64,000 nt of DNA, from positions 310,001-374,000 of the forward strand of contig JAQSEB010000066.1 of assembly GCA_030063045.1 (NCBI GenBank). The letters run 5' to 3'. Positions 33,787 to 44,800 of the stretch are shown here, piece by piece (within the stretch, counting starts at the first letter, position 1; each line of letters starts with the position of its first letter). The notes beneath the pieces are model-generated. The model made no database searches and was not told the origin of the DNA. It worked only from the letters and a program-made list of their open reading frames with translations. A program made the position numbers and the translations under genes. This DNA is from Pratylenchus scribneri. Lineage: Eukaryota > Nematoda > Chromadorea > Rhabditida > Pratylenchidae.

Positions 33787-34809
33787 TTGAAAATATTTCT
33801 TCTTCGACTTATTATTATTTCAGTGAAAATGAATATTTGTTATTCGCTTCCTTTAAACTTTTTAATTTACAGAATGGTGGCCCAAACTTTCACTGTGTTA
33901 TTTTGCGAAGGCTTATCTTTTATAAAATGCTGGGAGGACTTTTTGAAAATGTTTGAAATTTTTCCTGGGCACCTAATCGGAACAGTAAGTTAATCTCTAA
34001 ATTCTGATATTTAAATTCTTCTTTAATTGATAAATTCTGATTATTAATTCTATTAAATAAAAAAAAAATTGGAAAAGGTTTAGAATTGTTTTCCCAAAAA
34101 AAATAATTGCAATTTTCTAAAATCTTTTATCCAAAGTTTTAGATGCAAAAATCAGGAATCTGATGTTTATTTAATCATATTTTTCACACACATTTTACAT
34201 CTATAAGTTAATTCCACTTACCAAGGAAATGCCAAATTGAGAATAAGGCTAATTTTCAAAAATTTTTAAATAGTATTTATAGATAACTCACTTAATTAAA
34301 ATAGTTTGACTAATTATATCAAATGGTATAATTGAAAATAATGCTGTAATATTAAAGTTAATGCCAAAAGATAATATATATGATATATCTTTGTTAGATA
34401 TTTTTATCCCTAATCTATAAGAAATAATTTATTATATGATTCAGCTTGCTCACAAAGCTGCGCCGAATAATGCTATTTAAAAAATTATTTAAATTGACAT
34501 TATTCCTCTGGCATTTTCCGGTAAGCGGCTATATCTATCACACTAAGATTGTAAGATATGATAAAATGGATATCAGATTTTCTGCTCAATTCCCTTAATT
34601 ACCCTAAAGATTGTATTTTTGAAAAAAAATTTTCTTTTTTTGGACCATAATTTTATACCTTTGCTTTTAATCTTTAGTGTCTTCTTTTCATTTCCTGCCT
34701 TTGCACCTTTTTCGAAGCTTCAAATGAATCGACTTCATTATTAGCAATTTGTTCCACAATGATCATTAGCGCTTTATGCCAGTGGATTCGTATCATACAA
34801 CAAAATCGG
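33787..34809 (+). CDS. Possible multi-pass membrane protein, partial model
   Basis: Two plus-strand exons join in phase: 33787-33984 ending GGAACA|GTAAGT and 34678-34809 after TAATCTTTAG. Exon 1 starts MKIFLLRLIIISVKMNICYS, a hydrophobic start, and ends CWEDFLKMFEIFPGHLIGT. Exon 2 encodes CLLFISCLCTFFEASNES then LLAICSTMIISALCQW and IRIIQQNR, which look like two helices followed by a positive loop. A donor GG|GTAGAT follows, so more exons are expected, but none was resolved before 35852. An alternative start at the internal Met (MVAQ) has a TTTACAG acceptor just before it. No family is recognised. Confidence 0.4.
34160..34640. mobile_element. MITE, family B, diverged copy
   Basis: The right half, about 34500-34600, matches the reverse complement of the left arm of the element at 14828-15400: GGTAAGCGGCTATATC, AAGATTGTAAGATATGATAAAATGG-like text and ATCAGATTTTC occur in the same order. 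The ends are too decayed to place. It lies within the intron of the possible membrane-protein gene. Confidence 0.45.
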
Positions 34810-35851
34810 GTAGATTCATTAATCAAATTTTCGATTATTTTTAAAAAGAAATTTATAACTCAAATTTAGAAATAGCTAACAAATATAATAATTTAAAATT
34901 TTAATACTTTCAAATATATGGGACAATTTAACACTTACAAAAGGAAAAGTAAAAGGAAAATTTCTATATAGTTATTTTTAACTCGCTTGTAATTTTAAAT
35001 TTTGACTTCATATTTATTTGATTCAGATCATACAAATTTGTAGATATCATTAAGATGCGATATTTACAATTTTTAGGACAGAATCGATTTTTAGCTTATC
35101 GTGGTTTTAAATCCGGTTTTCGATTTTTGATAAATGTTGGTTTTGGGTTTCTGTTTCTCTTTTTTTTCGTTTTTTGAGCAAAAGTTCTCAATTTCCGTTT
35201 TAAGATGCATCGATTTACTCAAACCGAAAGTGACCACGATTACTTTAGAGTAAACCACTTAAACCTATTTTCCTTTTTTGGTTTAAAAAAATTAATTACT
35301 TTTGAATAAACTTATATTAAAACGGAAACAAATATTATCAGCAGATCTCGAAAAAAGATCCAGAAATTGGTATATGGGTTTCTTCTTGATGTCACTTCGA
35401 ATCGTACTCGTAACTTTCTAATTGGTTAAAAAACAAAGTACAACACATTGTATTAACAAATAAAATATACCTTATTAAAAATATGTAATTAAAAATAAAA
35501 TCATTCAAATTACGAATAAATTGAATTTTTATTACTTTTAATGAAAAAAATTTGTCATAGAGAGAGAAAAAACAACAGAGTCAATGAGAATATTGTGCCT
35601 CCAAATTCTCTCTTTCCCTGCAGTAATTTATAGATTTTCCTCGACAACTAACCTCTTCAGCAAAACAAATGGAGGCCAGCAGCCAACCAAAGTAGCAGCA
35701 GGTGGCCAGCAAAAATTTCCTACTTTCCATTGATTTTCATTCTTTTTGCCACTTCTGAATAATTCGATGGGTTATATTCCCGTACTAAATGCTAGCCTTT
35801 GACAACATTTTGCATTCTACAGCATAATTTTTCCAAACAACTTCTCCCAAA
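34810..35851. other. Intergenic upstream of the F-box gene
   Basis: No gene is seen. The 35030-35290 stretch has inverted-like segments (GGTTTTAAATCCGGTTTTCG and TAAACCACTTAAACC) that vaguely recall MITE family C but are too weak to call. Bases 35640-35740 are richer in C and G, including GGAGGCCAGCAGCC, and may be promoter or leader of the next gene. Confidence 0.4.
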
Positions 35852-37139
35852 ATGGATAATAATTTCATTATTCGTCAATTCATCAGCATTTTTCAATTCT
35901 TTTGCCGAATGATTTTTCCTTCTTTTCTACATAAGTTGCATCATTTTCCGTCGTCACATGCTGGCAAAAAGTCACCAATCATCATCCATTTGCCATTGGA
36001 AACATTCGCCGAAATTATGCCATTTTTCGGTACGGAGGATTTGAACCAAAGAAAGGTGTTCGTGTCACGCGATTTTGCTCTCATTGCTTTCCCAATTCTT
36101 CGGCGCCGATTTGCAGTAGGATTAATTACTTTTCAATGAATTTCAATGGTAATCCTGTACAGACATTAACAATAGCATAATTTACCAACGAATTAAAATG
36201 GAGTTTTCCGAATGAGATTGACTTTTAGAATAATTGCGCTAGGAAATTCAAGGAATTTGGAATGATCTTATCCAAACGTTTTTACTAGGGTTATTCAGAA
36301 TTAGCTTACCAGGATTTTGGCAAATTCTGATTTTATTTTTTTAAATGTCGAACGATTTCGGTTTTTCCTATTTTCGGTTTTAAAGAGCAAATATTCCCTA
36401 TTTCGGATCTTTGAACACCATCTAGTTTTTATCCCCACATCAAAGTTATCTATTTCGATTTATTCTCTGGCCTTATTCCCTAATTCGCTGCTCATTCCAA
36501 TTCCTCTCCCTTATTTTTATTGTTGCTTTTTTTCTTTGGGCCAAATGGTCTTTGAACAAAAAATTAGCGGACTAAATGGACTTTGGATTGGACCAACCAC
36601 CCGCCGGTCCCCTTTTGTGCTGCATTCATAAATTTATTCATGATGAAACAATAAATAGAGAGAATCCTCATAGTCCGAAATTTGATGTTTAAAATTAAAA
36701 TTAACTTTTTTTTATCACACCCTTTGAACCTAAAATGGTATTCTAAAAGATTAAGTAAATGATAATTTGGGTGCAGTAAAATTAACTAATAATGCTGTAG
36801 GAATGAAAATGTAAATAACAATTTTAATCTATTTTTTAAAATTTTCAGGTGCGCATTTCTTCTTGGACCAAAAATTTTGATAATCCTATCGATGATTTCG
36901 CCTATTTCAACCAAACATTGAACAGAATACATCTTTGCCTTGAGGAAGCTCATATCGACAATTCAAAAAATCCACAATTATCTGGCAAAATAAGGGTGAA
37001 TTTTTTCTGAATTTTTCAATTTGAAAAGGGAAAACTGGCGGCAAAGAATTTAAAATTTTTAAAAAGTGTTATTCAATGGAACTATACCGAATCAAATTTT
37101 GGGAGGAAATTGGGAAATCGAAAAATATGGCAAAATTAA
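35852..37139 (+). CDS. F-box protein
   Basis: Three exons fit: 35852-36115, 36849-36995 and, less surely, 37029-37139, giving about 173 residues. Residues 45-90 form an F-box: HLPLETFAEIMPFFGTEDLN, then QRKVFVSRDFALIAFPILRR. F-box proteins link substrates to SCF ubiquitin ligases through Skp1; nematodes have large, fast-evolving sets. Exon 1 ends TTTGCA|GTAGGA and exon 2 starts after TTTTCAG, both in phase 0. Exon 2 reads VRISSWTKNFDNPIDDFAYF and LNRIHLCLEEAHID. Exon 3 (GKLAAKNLKFLKS to WQN) uses the acceptor TTGAAAAG and is uncertain; an alternative frame starting at 37076 (MELYRIKFWEEIGKSKNM) looks equally protein-like, so there may be a frameshift. Confidence 0.68.
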
Positions 37140-37264
37140 GGCCATATAAAATTAATTCATCAGTGACAATTTGGATTGAATTGAAAAATATAAAAAATGA
37201 TCAGATTTATATAAAATTTTTATTACGAATTTATGATGATAATTCAAAATTAGGATTTAATTAA

Positions 37265-38105
37265 AAAGTTCCTTTTAAACTCTATAAAATATGGTTCATT
37301 AAAAGGAAATATCCCTCAATAAATAATTCGGAATTGTTTTATTGCCTGACAAACTGCAATTCAAATAATTTATGGAGTGCTCGCGGCGCAAATATTATAG
37401 AGAGGGAGTCGTGTGCGCCTTTGCCATTTTGGAGGAAAGAAAGATTAATGGGGGATGGAGGGCAAAATTGGTGGGCGGAGGATTATTTTTGGATTGGGTG
37501 GCCAGTGAAAGCCACCAAGAATGGACGAAATGAAGGCACCCCGAGGGAAGGGGAGATGAATTGGAATTGGAATGGAAGGATGGAGATGGACCAAATGGCA
37601 CAAAATCTCGCCGCTTGAAGAAGATTGATCCTTTAAGGCGAATGCCAGGGGGACTTAAAGTGGATGAGCGGAGGGCATTTTCCATTCGAAAATGATGGAC
37701 AAGGCAAAAGTGGGGGATGGTGCCCATCGGGAATGGACGATCTTCTTCTCGATGGATGGATTCGTGAAGGGGAATGGCGGCACTTCACAAAATGGTCTAC
37801 AACAACGACGATGGCAATAGGGGAATAGGCTATAGAGGGGAATAATAATGAAGGGAGTGGATGATGGGCTATGGCCTCCGGCGAAATGATGGAAATGAGT
37901 AGAGGGGAAAATTAGAAGGAAAATATGCCGATGGGTGAGTGCCGCAGGGGACAAAAATTGCCAAATTTACAATGTTGGAGATGCCTCTTGATGAGAAGGA
38001 GGAGAAGCTGACAATGAGATGGGTGGGTTGGTGCTTGGTGGAAGTGCTTGGATTTGGAAAAGATGAGTGACCCTCGAGATGGGCACCATTTGATGGGATT
38101 TTGGA
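37265..38105. other. Intergenic, purine-rich on the plus strand
   Basis: From about 37380 to 38090 the plus strand is rich in G and A (GGGGATGGAGGG, GGAATTGGAATGG, GAAGGAGGAGAAG). Overlapping open frames on both strands are a by-product of this composition and look unlike proteins. It ends at the 8-bp target duplication of the next element. Confidence 0.5.
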
Positions 38106-38385
38106 TAGGGTTGCCCCGGAACCAGGAATTTGACCGGAACCGGAACCGGAACTCATTTTTCCAACCGGAACCGGAACCGGAACTCACTGTGAGTTCCGGA
38201 AACCGGAACCGGAACTCAAAAAGGCCGGAACCCGGAACCGGAACTTTTGAAATCCATCATTTTGGGGTAAATTTTTCAAAAAAATTTTTTTTAAACGTAA
38301 AAGAATTTAAATTTATTTTAAAAATAATATAAAAGCAAAATGAAATGAATCTTAAAATATATCTAAATGAATGTCAATTTAAAAT

Positions 38386-38578
38386 TTACAAATGATGATA
38401 CAGTTGAGCTTTTACATGTTTACCACTTAACCGTGAACGATTTGGTCTATAAATTCCCTCAAGCGTAGAAAAGACTCTTTCTGATTCCATTGAACTTGGT
38501 GGGGCTGCTAAATATCGCCGGGCGATTTTTGGAGATCGGATATTCGGCCACAATCCTTTATTCTTCCAATATAATATA
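38386..38578 (-). pseudogene. hAT transposase C-terminal dimerization remnant
   Basis: The minus strand encodes LWPNIRSPKIARRYLAAPPS, then SSMESERVFSTLEGIYRPNR and SRLSGKHVKAQLYHHL before a stop. The order Ala-x-x-Tyr-Leu, Pro-x-Ser-Ser, Glu-x-Glu-Arg-x-Phe-Ser, Arg, Leu is the hATC signature used in transposase oligomerization. Nothing of the BED finger or catalytic core is present; upstream DNA turns into an AT-rich stretch and then the 31-bp repeat. So this is a fragment within a deleted element. Confidence 0.85.
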
Positions 38579-38683
38579 ATAAATGGATTAAAAATAGTAC
38601 TGTAGGCGAAAATTTTCCCAAAAACGGTCTCTTAATTTAAAATTTTATTAAAAATAGCCCCGCAGGGAAAAATTTTAAACAAA

Positions 38684-38957
38684 AAATGGCCGCGCAGCGA
38701 AGAAATTTAGCCAAAAAATGGCCGCGCAGCGAAGAAATTTAGCCAAAAAATGGCCGCGCAGCGAAGAAATTTAGCCAAAAAATGCCGCGCAGCGAAGAAA
38801 TTTAGCCAAAAAATGCCGCGCAGCGAAGAAATTTAGCCAAAAAATGCCGCGCAGCGAAGAAATTTAGCCAAAAAATGCCGCGCAGCGAAGAAATTTAGCC
38901 AAAAAATGCCGCGCAGCGAAGAAATTTAGCCAAAAAATGGCCGCGCAGCGAAGAAAT
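38684..38957. repeat. Tandem repeat of 31-32 bp, about nine copies
   Basis: The unit contains CCGCGCAGCGAAGAAATTT followed by AGCCAAAAAATG. Copies are 32 bp when they read ATGGCC and 31 bp when they read ATGCC; the 31-bp version forms the middle block. It lies inside the hAT element at 38106-39257, next to the transposase remnant. Confidence 0.9.
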
Positions 38958-39265
38958 TTTAATGAAGGATAAGAAAGTAAGGAAAAACAGAATGCGAATT
39001 ACTAATTCTTATCGTATTTGAATTTTTTATTTTCCAACTAAAAATTTATGAATCTATCAAATTTTCATTTTAAAGGGTGTAAATTTTTCGGTTGCCCCGG
39101 AACCAGGCTTTTGACCGGAACCGGAACCGGAACTGGATGACCGGAACCAAAACCGGAACCGGAACTCAATTTTCAATCCGGAACCGGAACGGGAACCCCA
39201 AAAAGGCCGGAACTTCCGGCCACCGGAACCGGAACCGGAACTTCCGGGGCAACCCTAATTTTGGA

Positions 39266-40352
39266 CCTCATCATAATCTGTTTGGGATGTGAGTCCCATT
39301 TTGGATGGATAAAGAAAAGGCGGGAATAATTTTGTGTTTGGAAAAAATTATATTGAATGGTGGATATTATTGTGGCTAAATTTTTTAACCAATTCTATGT
39401 TCTGATTGTCCTTCAATCTATGATATATATGTGTGGCCAAGCGTCTAACTAAGGAAATGGATCATTGAGCATGTAATCGTGGCGAGGCTTCAATAAGCGT
39501 GTTTCAACAGGTTTATTGGTTCCATAAAAAATTGGCAAAAAATGCGGCCTGAAAATAAATGTTACACTTCCCTATATGATTGCCACTTTCTCTAAATCAA
39601 GTTTAATAAAAATAAATTTAAAAAAATCAGCAGGACGGAAGTGATGGGACAAAATCATAATCAGTCTTTTATAATATTTGAGCTGCAAATGCGTATTCAC
39701 GATTAAATCAGAGGAAAATATTATAAAATTGAGAATTCAAAGAAATTAAAATTATTAATAAAACGTTTCAATTCTAGGCCCTATTGTGATTAATTTTCTT
39801 TTGGCGCCTTTTCAATTTGCCCACTTTCAAAATGCCCAACCTCTATTTTATTTCAAAAAGCTCACCCATCTACTTTTCATTTGTATGCCCAACCTCTATT
39901 TTATTTCAAAAAGCCCACCCATCTACTTTTCATTTGTTTCGACATTCCGGGGTGAATTTTATAGCAATTTCATAGGTATATAGGTTTTCGAACATGCTGA
40001 TTTCAATTATGACAATATTAGAATTCATTTGATGGCATATTTTCATAGAAAATTTGCCAAATAAACTTATTACTTCTGGATTGACATTGCACAAAATTTT
40101 GATCAAAATTGGACTTAATAAAACATTTGGAGAAATTTTCAAAATTTACTTAAACTAAATAAGAGTGCCAATGATAAATTTGAGTGTCATTGATAAATTC
40201 GGAGTGCCATAGCAGGAAATGGAGTGCCTTTTTGAAGGAATGGGAGTACACTCCATCGGACCAACTGGTGGACTATTTTTGAAATTAATTAAAATTTTTC
40301 AAAAGAAAATTCTGGTTCAATAATTGTTTTTCCTATCGGGAATTAAGACGAT
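39266..40352. other. Intergenic with a 53-bp tandem duplication
   Basis: No gene is recognised. A unit of 53 bp beginning TGCCCAACCTCTATTTTATT is present twice in tandem at about 39833-39937. Small repeats of GGAGTGCC/AGTGCCA lie at about 40160-40255. No LTR, primer-binding site or other 5' part of the gag element at 40353 could be made out. Confidence 0.5.
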
Positions 40353-41807
40353 TTGAGTAAAGTTGGAAAAATGGTGACACTAATCAAAGAAAGAATTCAG
40401 CTAACAACGGAATTGATTGGGGAAATAATTGATAATCCAGTCCCAGCATTATCATATCAAGACCTAGAGAATGATCCTGTTGCAACCAAAACAGTATGGG
40501 GAAGAGCGCAAAACTTGCTAAAAGATCTAGAGACCTATTTAGAGGAATTTGAAGGCGCAAAAAAGGAATGGATGAGCTATCTAGCAAAGATGAATGAGCA
40601 AAACCGTGCTGTGGCAGAAGGTTAAATGTCTACATGGCTAACGGAGAATGGACCCAATCTAAGGAATTTACATCACAAAATTTGAGATTTGAAGAGGAAG
40701 CCACCCTATGGAGGGTTAACATTCAACATTATGAAAGACTGCAGAACAGAGCAGCATCAGTCCATGATGATGATTCAACTCATACAAATATGGATGAAGT
40801 TCAGAAGGAAATGTTCGAGGCAAATAAGAGAGCAATGGAAAAAATGGCTAGAACTTTCGAAAATCTCAGTCGACGATCAACACCACCGGACAATGCCGAT
40901 TTTAATGCTCCATCTGGCATTAAGAAAGGAGGAATTAATCTGCCACCCATCCAACTTCAAAAATTCAAAGGAGGGAGAAACTGGCCTGAATTTTGGGACC
41001 AGTATAATGTAGGAATCCATAAAGACGGTAGCATTACAGCGGCTAAGAAATTGATCTATCTTAAGACCCTTGTCGAGGGCGAACCAAAAGACATAATTTA
41101 TGGATTAACTAATATTGATAAGAATTACATGGTTGCGGTGGAAATTCTTCAAAAGAAATATGGGAACAATGAAGCAAACATTCAGCAATTGCACATGGAT
41201 TTGGCAAATCTGAAGCCTTCAACAACTTTCGCTGAAGATGTTAAGCTAAAAATTGTGGCAGAAAAGATTATGAGACAGCTTGAATGTTGGAAAGAAGATG
41301 TAAATAGCCCTCAAGTCCTCATTGCCCTCCAAAACAAATTGTCTAAGCCGACTTTGAGAAGAATTTTGGAATTCAAGAAGAAAATACCCGCAGATCAAAA
41401 GTGGGATACCAAAAAATTCCGAAAAGCTCTCGAATTTGTCATCCAAGATGAAACGGAAGTGGAACAGATTTACCGTCAAAAGCATACAATCATTCGCAAA
41501 GAAAATCCACCAGATAAAAATCTTCACAAAGAGCCTAAACTCCTATCGGGAGACCAAACGATGGCCTTTGCAACCGTGGGAAAAGCTTTCGAAAAGGAAA
41601 AAGCTGCAATCTCCAATGATGAAGACACAGGAAAAAGGAATTTTACCGGATTACAAAAGGACAAATATTGTGTTTTATGCGAAGGAGGAAATCATTGGAC
41701 AGCTGAATGTAGAAATTATCCAAATATAAAGGCAAGATTGGAACAAGCAAAGAAAATGAAATTGTGTGCGAGATGTTTAAGAAAGGACCACAAATCGTGG
41801 GGGCGTG
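40353..41807 (+). pseudogene. BEL/Pao-type gag, frameshifted and cut by the satellite array
   Basis: Two plus-strand frames, 40353-40625 and 40634 onward, make up a DUF1759-type Gag. The first has a helical start (ELIGEIIDNPVPALSYQDLE) and a stop, and the second continues in another register with coiled-coil text. The DUF1759 core reads IQLQKFKGGRNWPEFWDQYN, KLIYLKTLVEGEPKDIIYGL and ILQKKYGNNEANIQQLHMDL. One complete zinc knuckle (CVLCEGGNHWTAEC) is followed by CARCLRKDHKSWG, where the last Cys should come; instead the satellite begins. It is only distantly similar to the gag at 3569-5709. No pol follows on either side of the array. Probably a dead element fragment. Confidence 0.85.
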
Positions 41808-44800
41808 CACGCCTCGGTGCCCAGGTTGCCTTGCCATGCATTTCCTTACCCCATTGTTCTCTTCCTAATTCGCCTACTCATCCATGCCTCGGTGCCCAGG
41901 TTGCCTTGCCATGCATTTCCTTACCCCATTGTTCTCTTCCTAATTCGCCTACTCATCCACGCCTCGGTGCCCAGGTTGCCTTGCCATGCATTTCCTTACC
42001 CCATTGTTCTCTTCCTAATTCGCCTACTCATCCACGCCTCGGTGCCCAGGTTGCTTTGCCATGCATTTCCTTACCCCATTGTTCTCTTCCTAATTCGCCT
42101 ACTCATCCACGCCTCGGTGCCTAGGTTGCCTTGCCATGCATTTCCTTACCCCATTGTTCTCTTCCTAATTCGCCTACTCATCAACGCCTCGGTGCCCAGG
42201 TTGCTTTGCCATGCATTTCCTTACCCCATTGTTCTCTTCCTAATTCGCCTACTCATCCACGCCTCGGTGCCCAGGTTGCCTTGCCATGCATTTCCTTACC
42301 CCATTGTTCTCTTCCTAATTCGCGTACTCATCCACGCCTCGGTGCCCAGGTTGCTTTGCCATGCATTTCCTTACTCTATTGTTCTCTTCCTAATTCGCCT
42401 ACTCATCCACGCCTCGGTGCCCAGTTTTCCTTGCAATGCATTTCCTTACCCCATTGTTCTCTTCCTAATTCGCCTACTCATCCACGCCTCAGTGCCCAGG
42501 TTGCTTTGCCATGCATTTCCTTACCCCATTGTTCTCTTCCTAATTCGCCTACTCATCCACGCCTCGGTGCCCAGGTTGCCTTGCCATGCATTTCCTTACC
42601 CCCATTGTTCTCTTCCTAATTCGCCTACTCATCCACGCCTCGGTGCCCAGGTTGCTTTGCCATGCATTTCCTTACCCCATTGTTCTCTTCCTATTTCGTC
42701 TACTCATCCACGCCTCGGTGCCCAGGTTGCTTTGCCATGCATTTCCTTACCCCATTGTTCTCTTCCTAATTCGCCTACTCATCCACGCCTCGGTGCCCAG
42801 GTTGCTTTGCCTTACCCCATTGTTCTCTTCCTAATTCGCCTACTCATCCACGCCTCGGTGCCCAGGTTGCCTTGCCATGCATTTCCTTACCCCATTGTTC
42901 TCTTCCTAATTCGCCTACTCATCCACGCCTCGGTGCCCAGGTTGCCTTGCCATGCATTTCCTTACCCCATTGTTCTCTTCCTAATTCGCCTACTCATCCA
43001 CGCCTCGGTGCCCAGGTTGCCTTGCCATGCTTTTCCTTACCCCATTGTTCTCTTCCTAATTCGCCTACTTATCCACGCCTCGGTGCCCAGGTTGCCTTGC
43101 CATGCATTTCCTTACCCCATTGTTCTCTTCCTAATTCGCCTACTCATCCACGCCTCGGTGCCCAGGTTGCTTTGCCATGCATTTCCTTACCCCATTGTTC
43201 TCTTCCTAATTCGCCTACTCATCCACGCCTCGGTGCCCAGGTTGCCTTGTCATGCATTTCCTTACCCTATTATTCTCTTCCAAATTCGCCTACTTATCCA
43301 CGCCTCGGTGCCCAGGTTGCCTTGCCATGCTTTTCCTTACCCCATTGTTCTCTTCCTAATTCGCCTACTCATCCACGCCTCGGTGCCCAGGTTGCCTTGC
43401 CATGCATTTCCTTACCCCATTGTTCTCTTCCTAATTCGCCTACTTATCCACGCCTCGGTGCCCAGGTTGCTTTGCCATGCATTTCCTTACCCCATTGTTC
43501 TCTTCCTAATTCGCCTACTCATCCACGCCTCGGTGCCCAGGTTGCCTTGCCATGCATTTCCTTACCCCATTGTTCTCTTCCTAATTCGCCTACTCATCCA
43601 CGCCTCGGTGCCCAGGTTGCCTTGCCATGCATTTCCTTACCCCATTGTTCTCTTCCTAATTCGCCTACTCATCCACGCCTCGGTGCCCAGGTTGCCTTGC
43701 CATGCATTTCCTTACCCCATTGTTCTCTTCCTAATTCGCCTACTCATCCACGCCTCGGTGCCCAGGTTGCCTTGCCATGCATTTCCTTACCCAATTGTTC
43801 TCTTCCTAATTCGCCTACTCATCCACGCCTCGGTGCCCAGGTTGCCTTGCCATGCATTTCCTCACCCCATTGTTCTCTTCCTAATTCGCCTACTCATCCA
43901 CGCCTCGGTGCCCAGGTTGCCTTGCCATGCATTTCCTCACCCCATTGTTCTCTTCCTAATTCGCCTACTCATCCACGCCTCGGTGCCCAGGTTGCTTTGC
44001 CATGCATTTCCTTACCCTATTGTTCTCTTCCTAATTCGCCTACTCATCCACGCCTCGGTGCCCAGGTTGCCTTGCCATGCATTTCCTTACCCAATTGTTC
44101 TCTTCCTAATTCGCCTACTCATCCACGCCTCGGTGCCCAGGTTGCCTTGCCATGCATTTCCTCACCCCATTGTTCTCTTCCTAATTCGCCTACTCATCCA
44201 CGCCTCGGTGCCCAGGTTGCTTTGCCATGCATTTCCTTACCCCATTGTTCTCTTCCTAATTCGCCTACTCATCCACGCCTCGGTGCCCAGGTTGCCTTGC
44301 CATGCATTTCCTTACCCCATTGTTCTCTTCCTAATTCGCCTACTCATCCACGCCTCGGTGCCCAGGTTGCCTTGCCATGCATTTCCTCACCCCATTGTTC
44401 TCTTCCTAATTCGCCTACTCATCCACGCCTCGGTGCCCAGGTTGCCTTGCCATGCATTTCCTTACCCCATTGTTCTCTTCCTAATTCGCCTACTCATCCA
44501 CGCCTCGGTGCCCAGGTTGCCTTGCCATGCATTTCCTCACCCCATTGTTCTCTTCCTAATTCGCCTACTCATCCACGCCTCGGTGCCCAGGTTGCCTTGC
44601 CATGCATTTCCTTACCCCATTGTTCTCTTCCTAATTCGCCTACTCATCCACGCCTCGGTGCCCAGGTTGCCTTGTCATGCATTTCCTTACCCTATTATTC
44701 TCTTCCAAATTCGCCTACTTATCCACGCCTCGGTGCCCAGGTTGCCTTGCCATGCTTTTCCTTACCCCATTGTTCTCTTCCTAATTCGCCTACTCATCCA

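Larger units (their letters stand above)
38106..39257 (-). mobile_element. Nonautonomous hAT element with CCGGAA arrays
   Basis: This 1,152-bp element starts TAGGGTTGCCCCGGAA and ends with its complement. A perfect 8-bp target duplication, ATTTTGGA, flanks it (38098-38105 and 39258-39265). Both ends carry GGAACC/CCGGAA tandem arrays in the same orientation (about 38115-38250 and 39100-39245). The interior holds a minus-strand remnant of a hAT transposase C terminus and a 31-32-bp tandem repeat. With only the dimerization end left, it would need transposase from elsewhere. Confidence 0.9.

Noticed and set aside
35030..35290. Further copy of MITE family C
   Set aside because: Only scattered words are shared (ACCGGTTTT-like, GATGCGAT-like) and no arms could be aligned.
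37334..38332. Overlapping frames on both strands between the F-box gene and the hAT element
   Set aside because: The purine/pyrimidine-biased DNA lacks stops by composition. The Asn/Arg-rich frames near 38100 and 39100 are the CCGGAA arrays.
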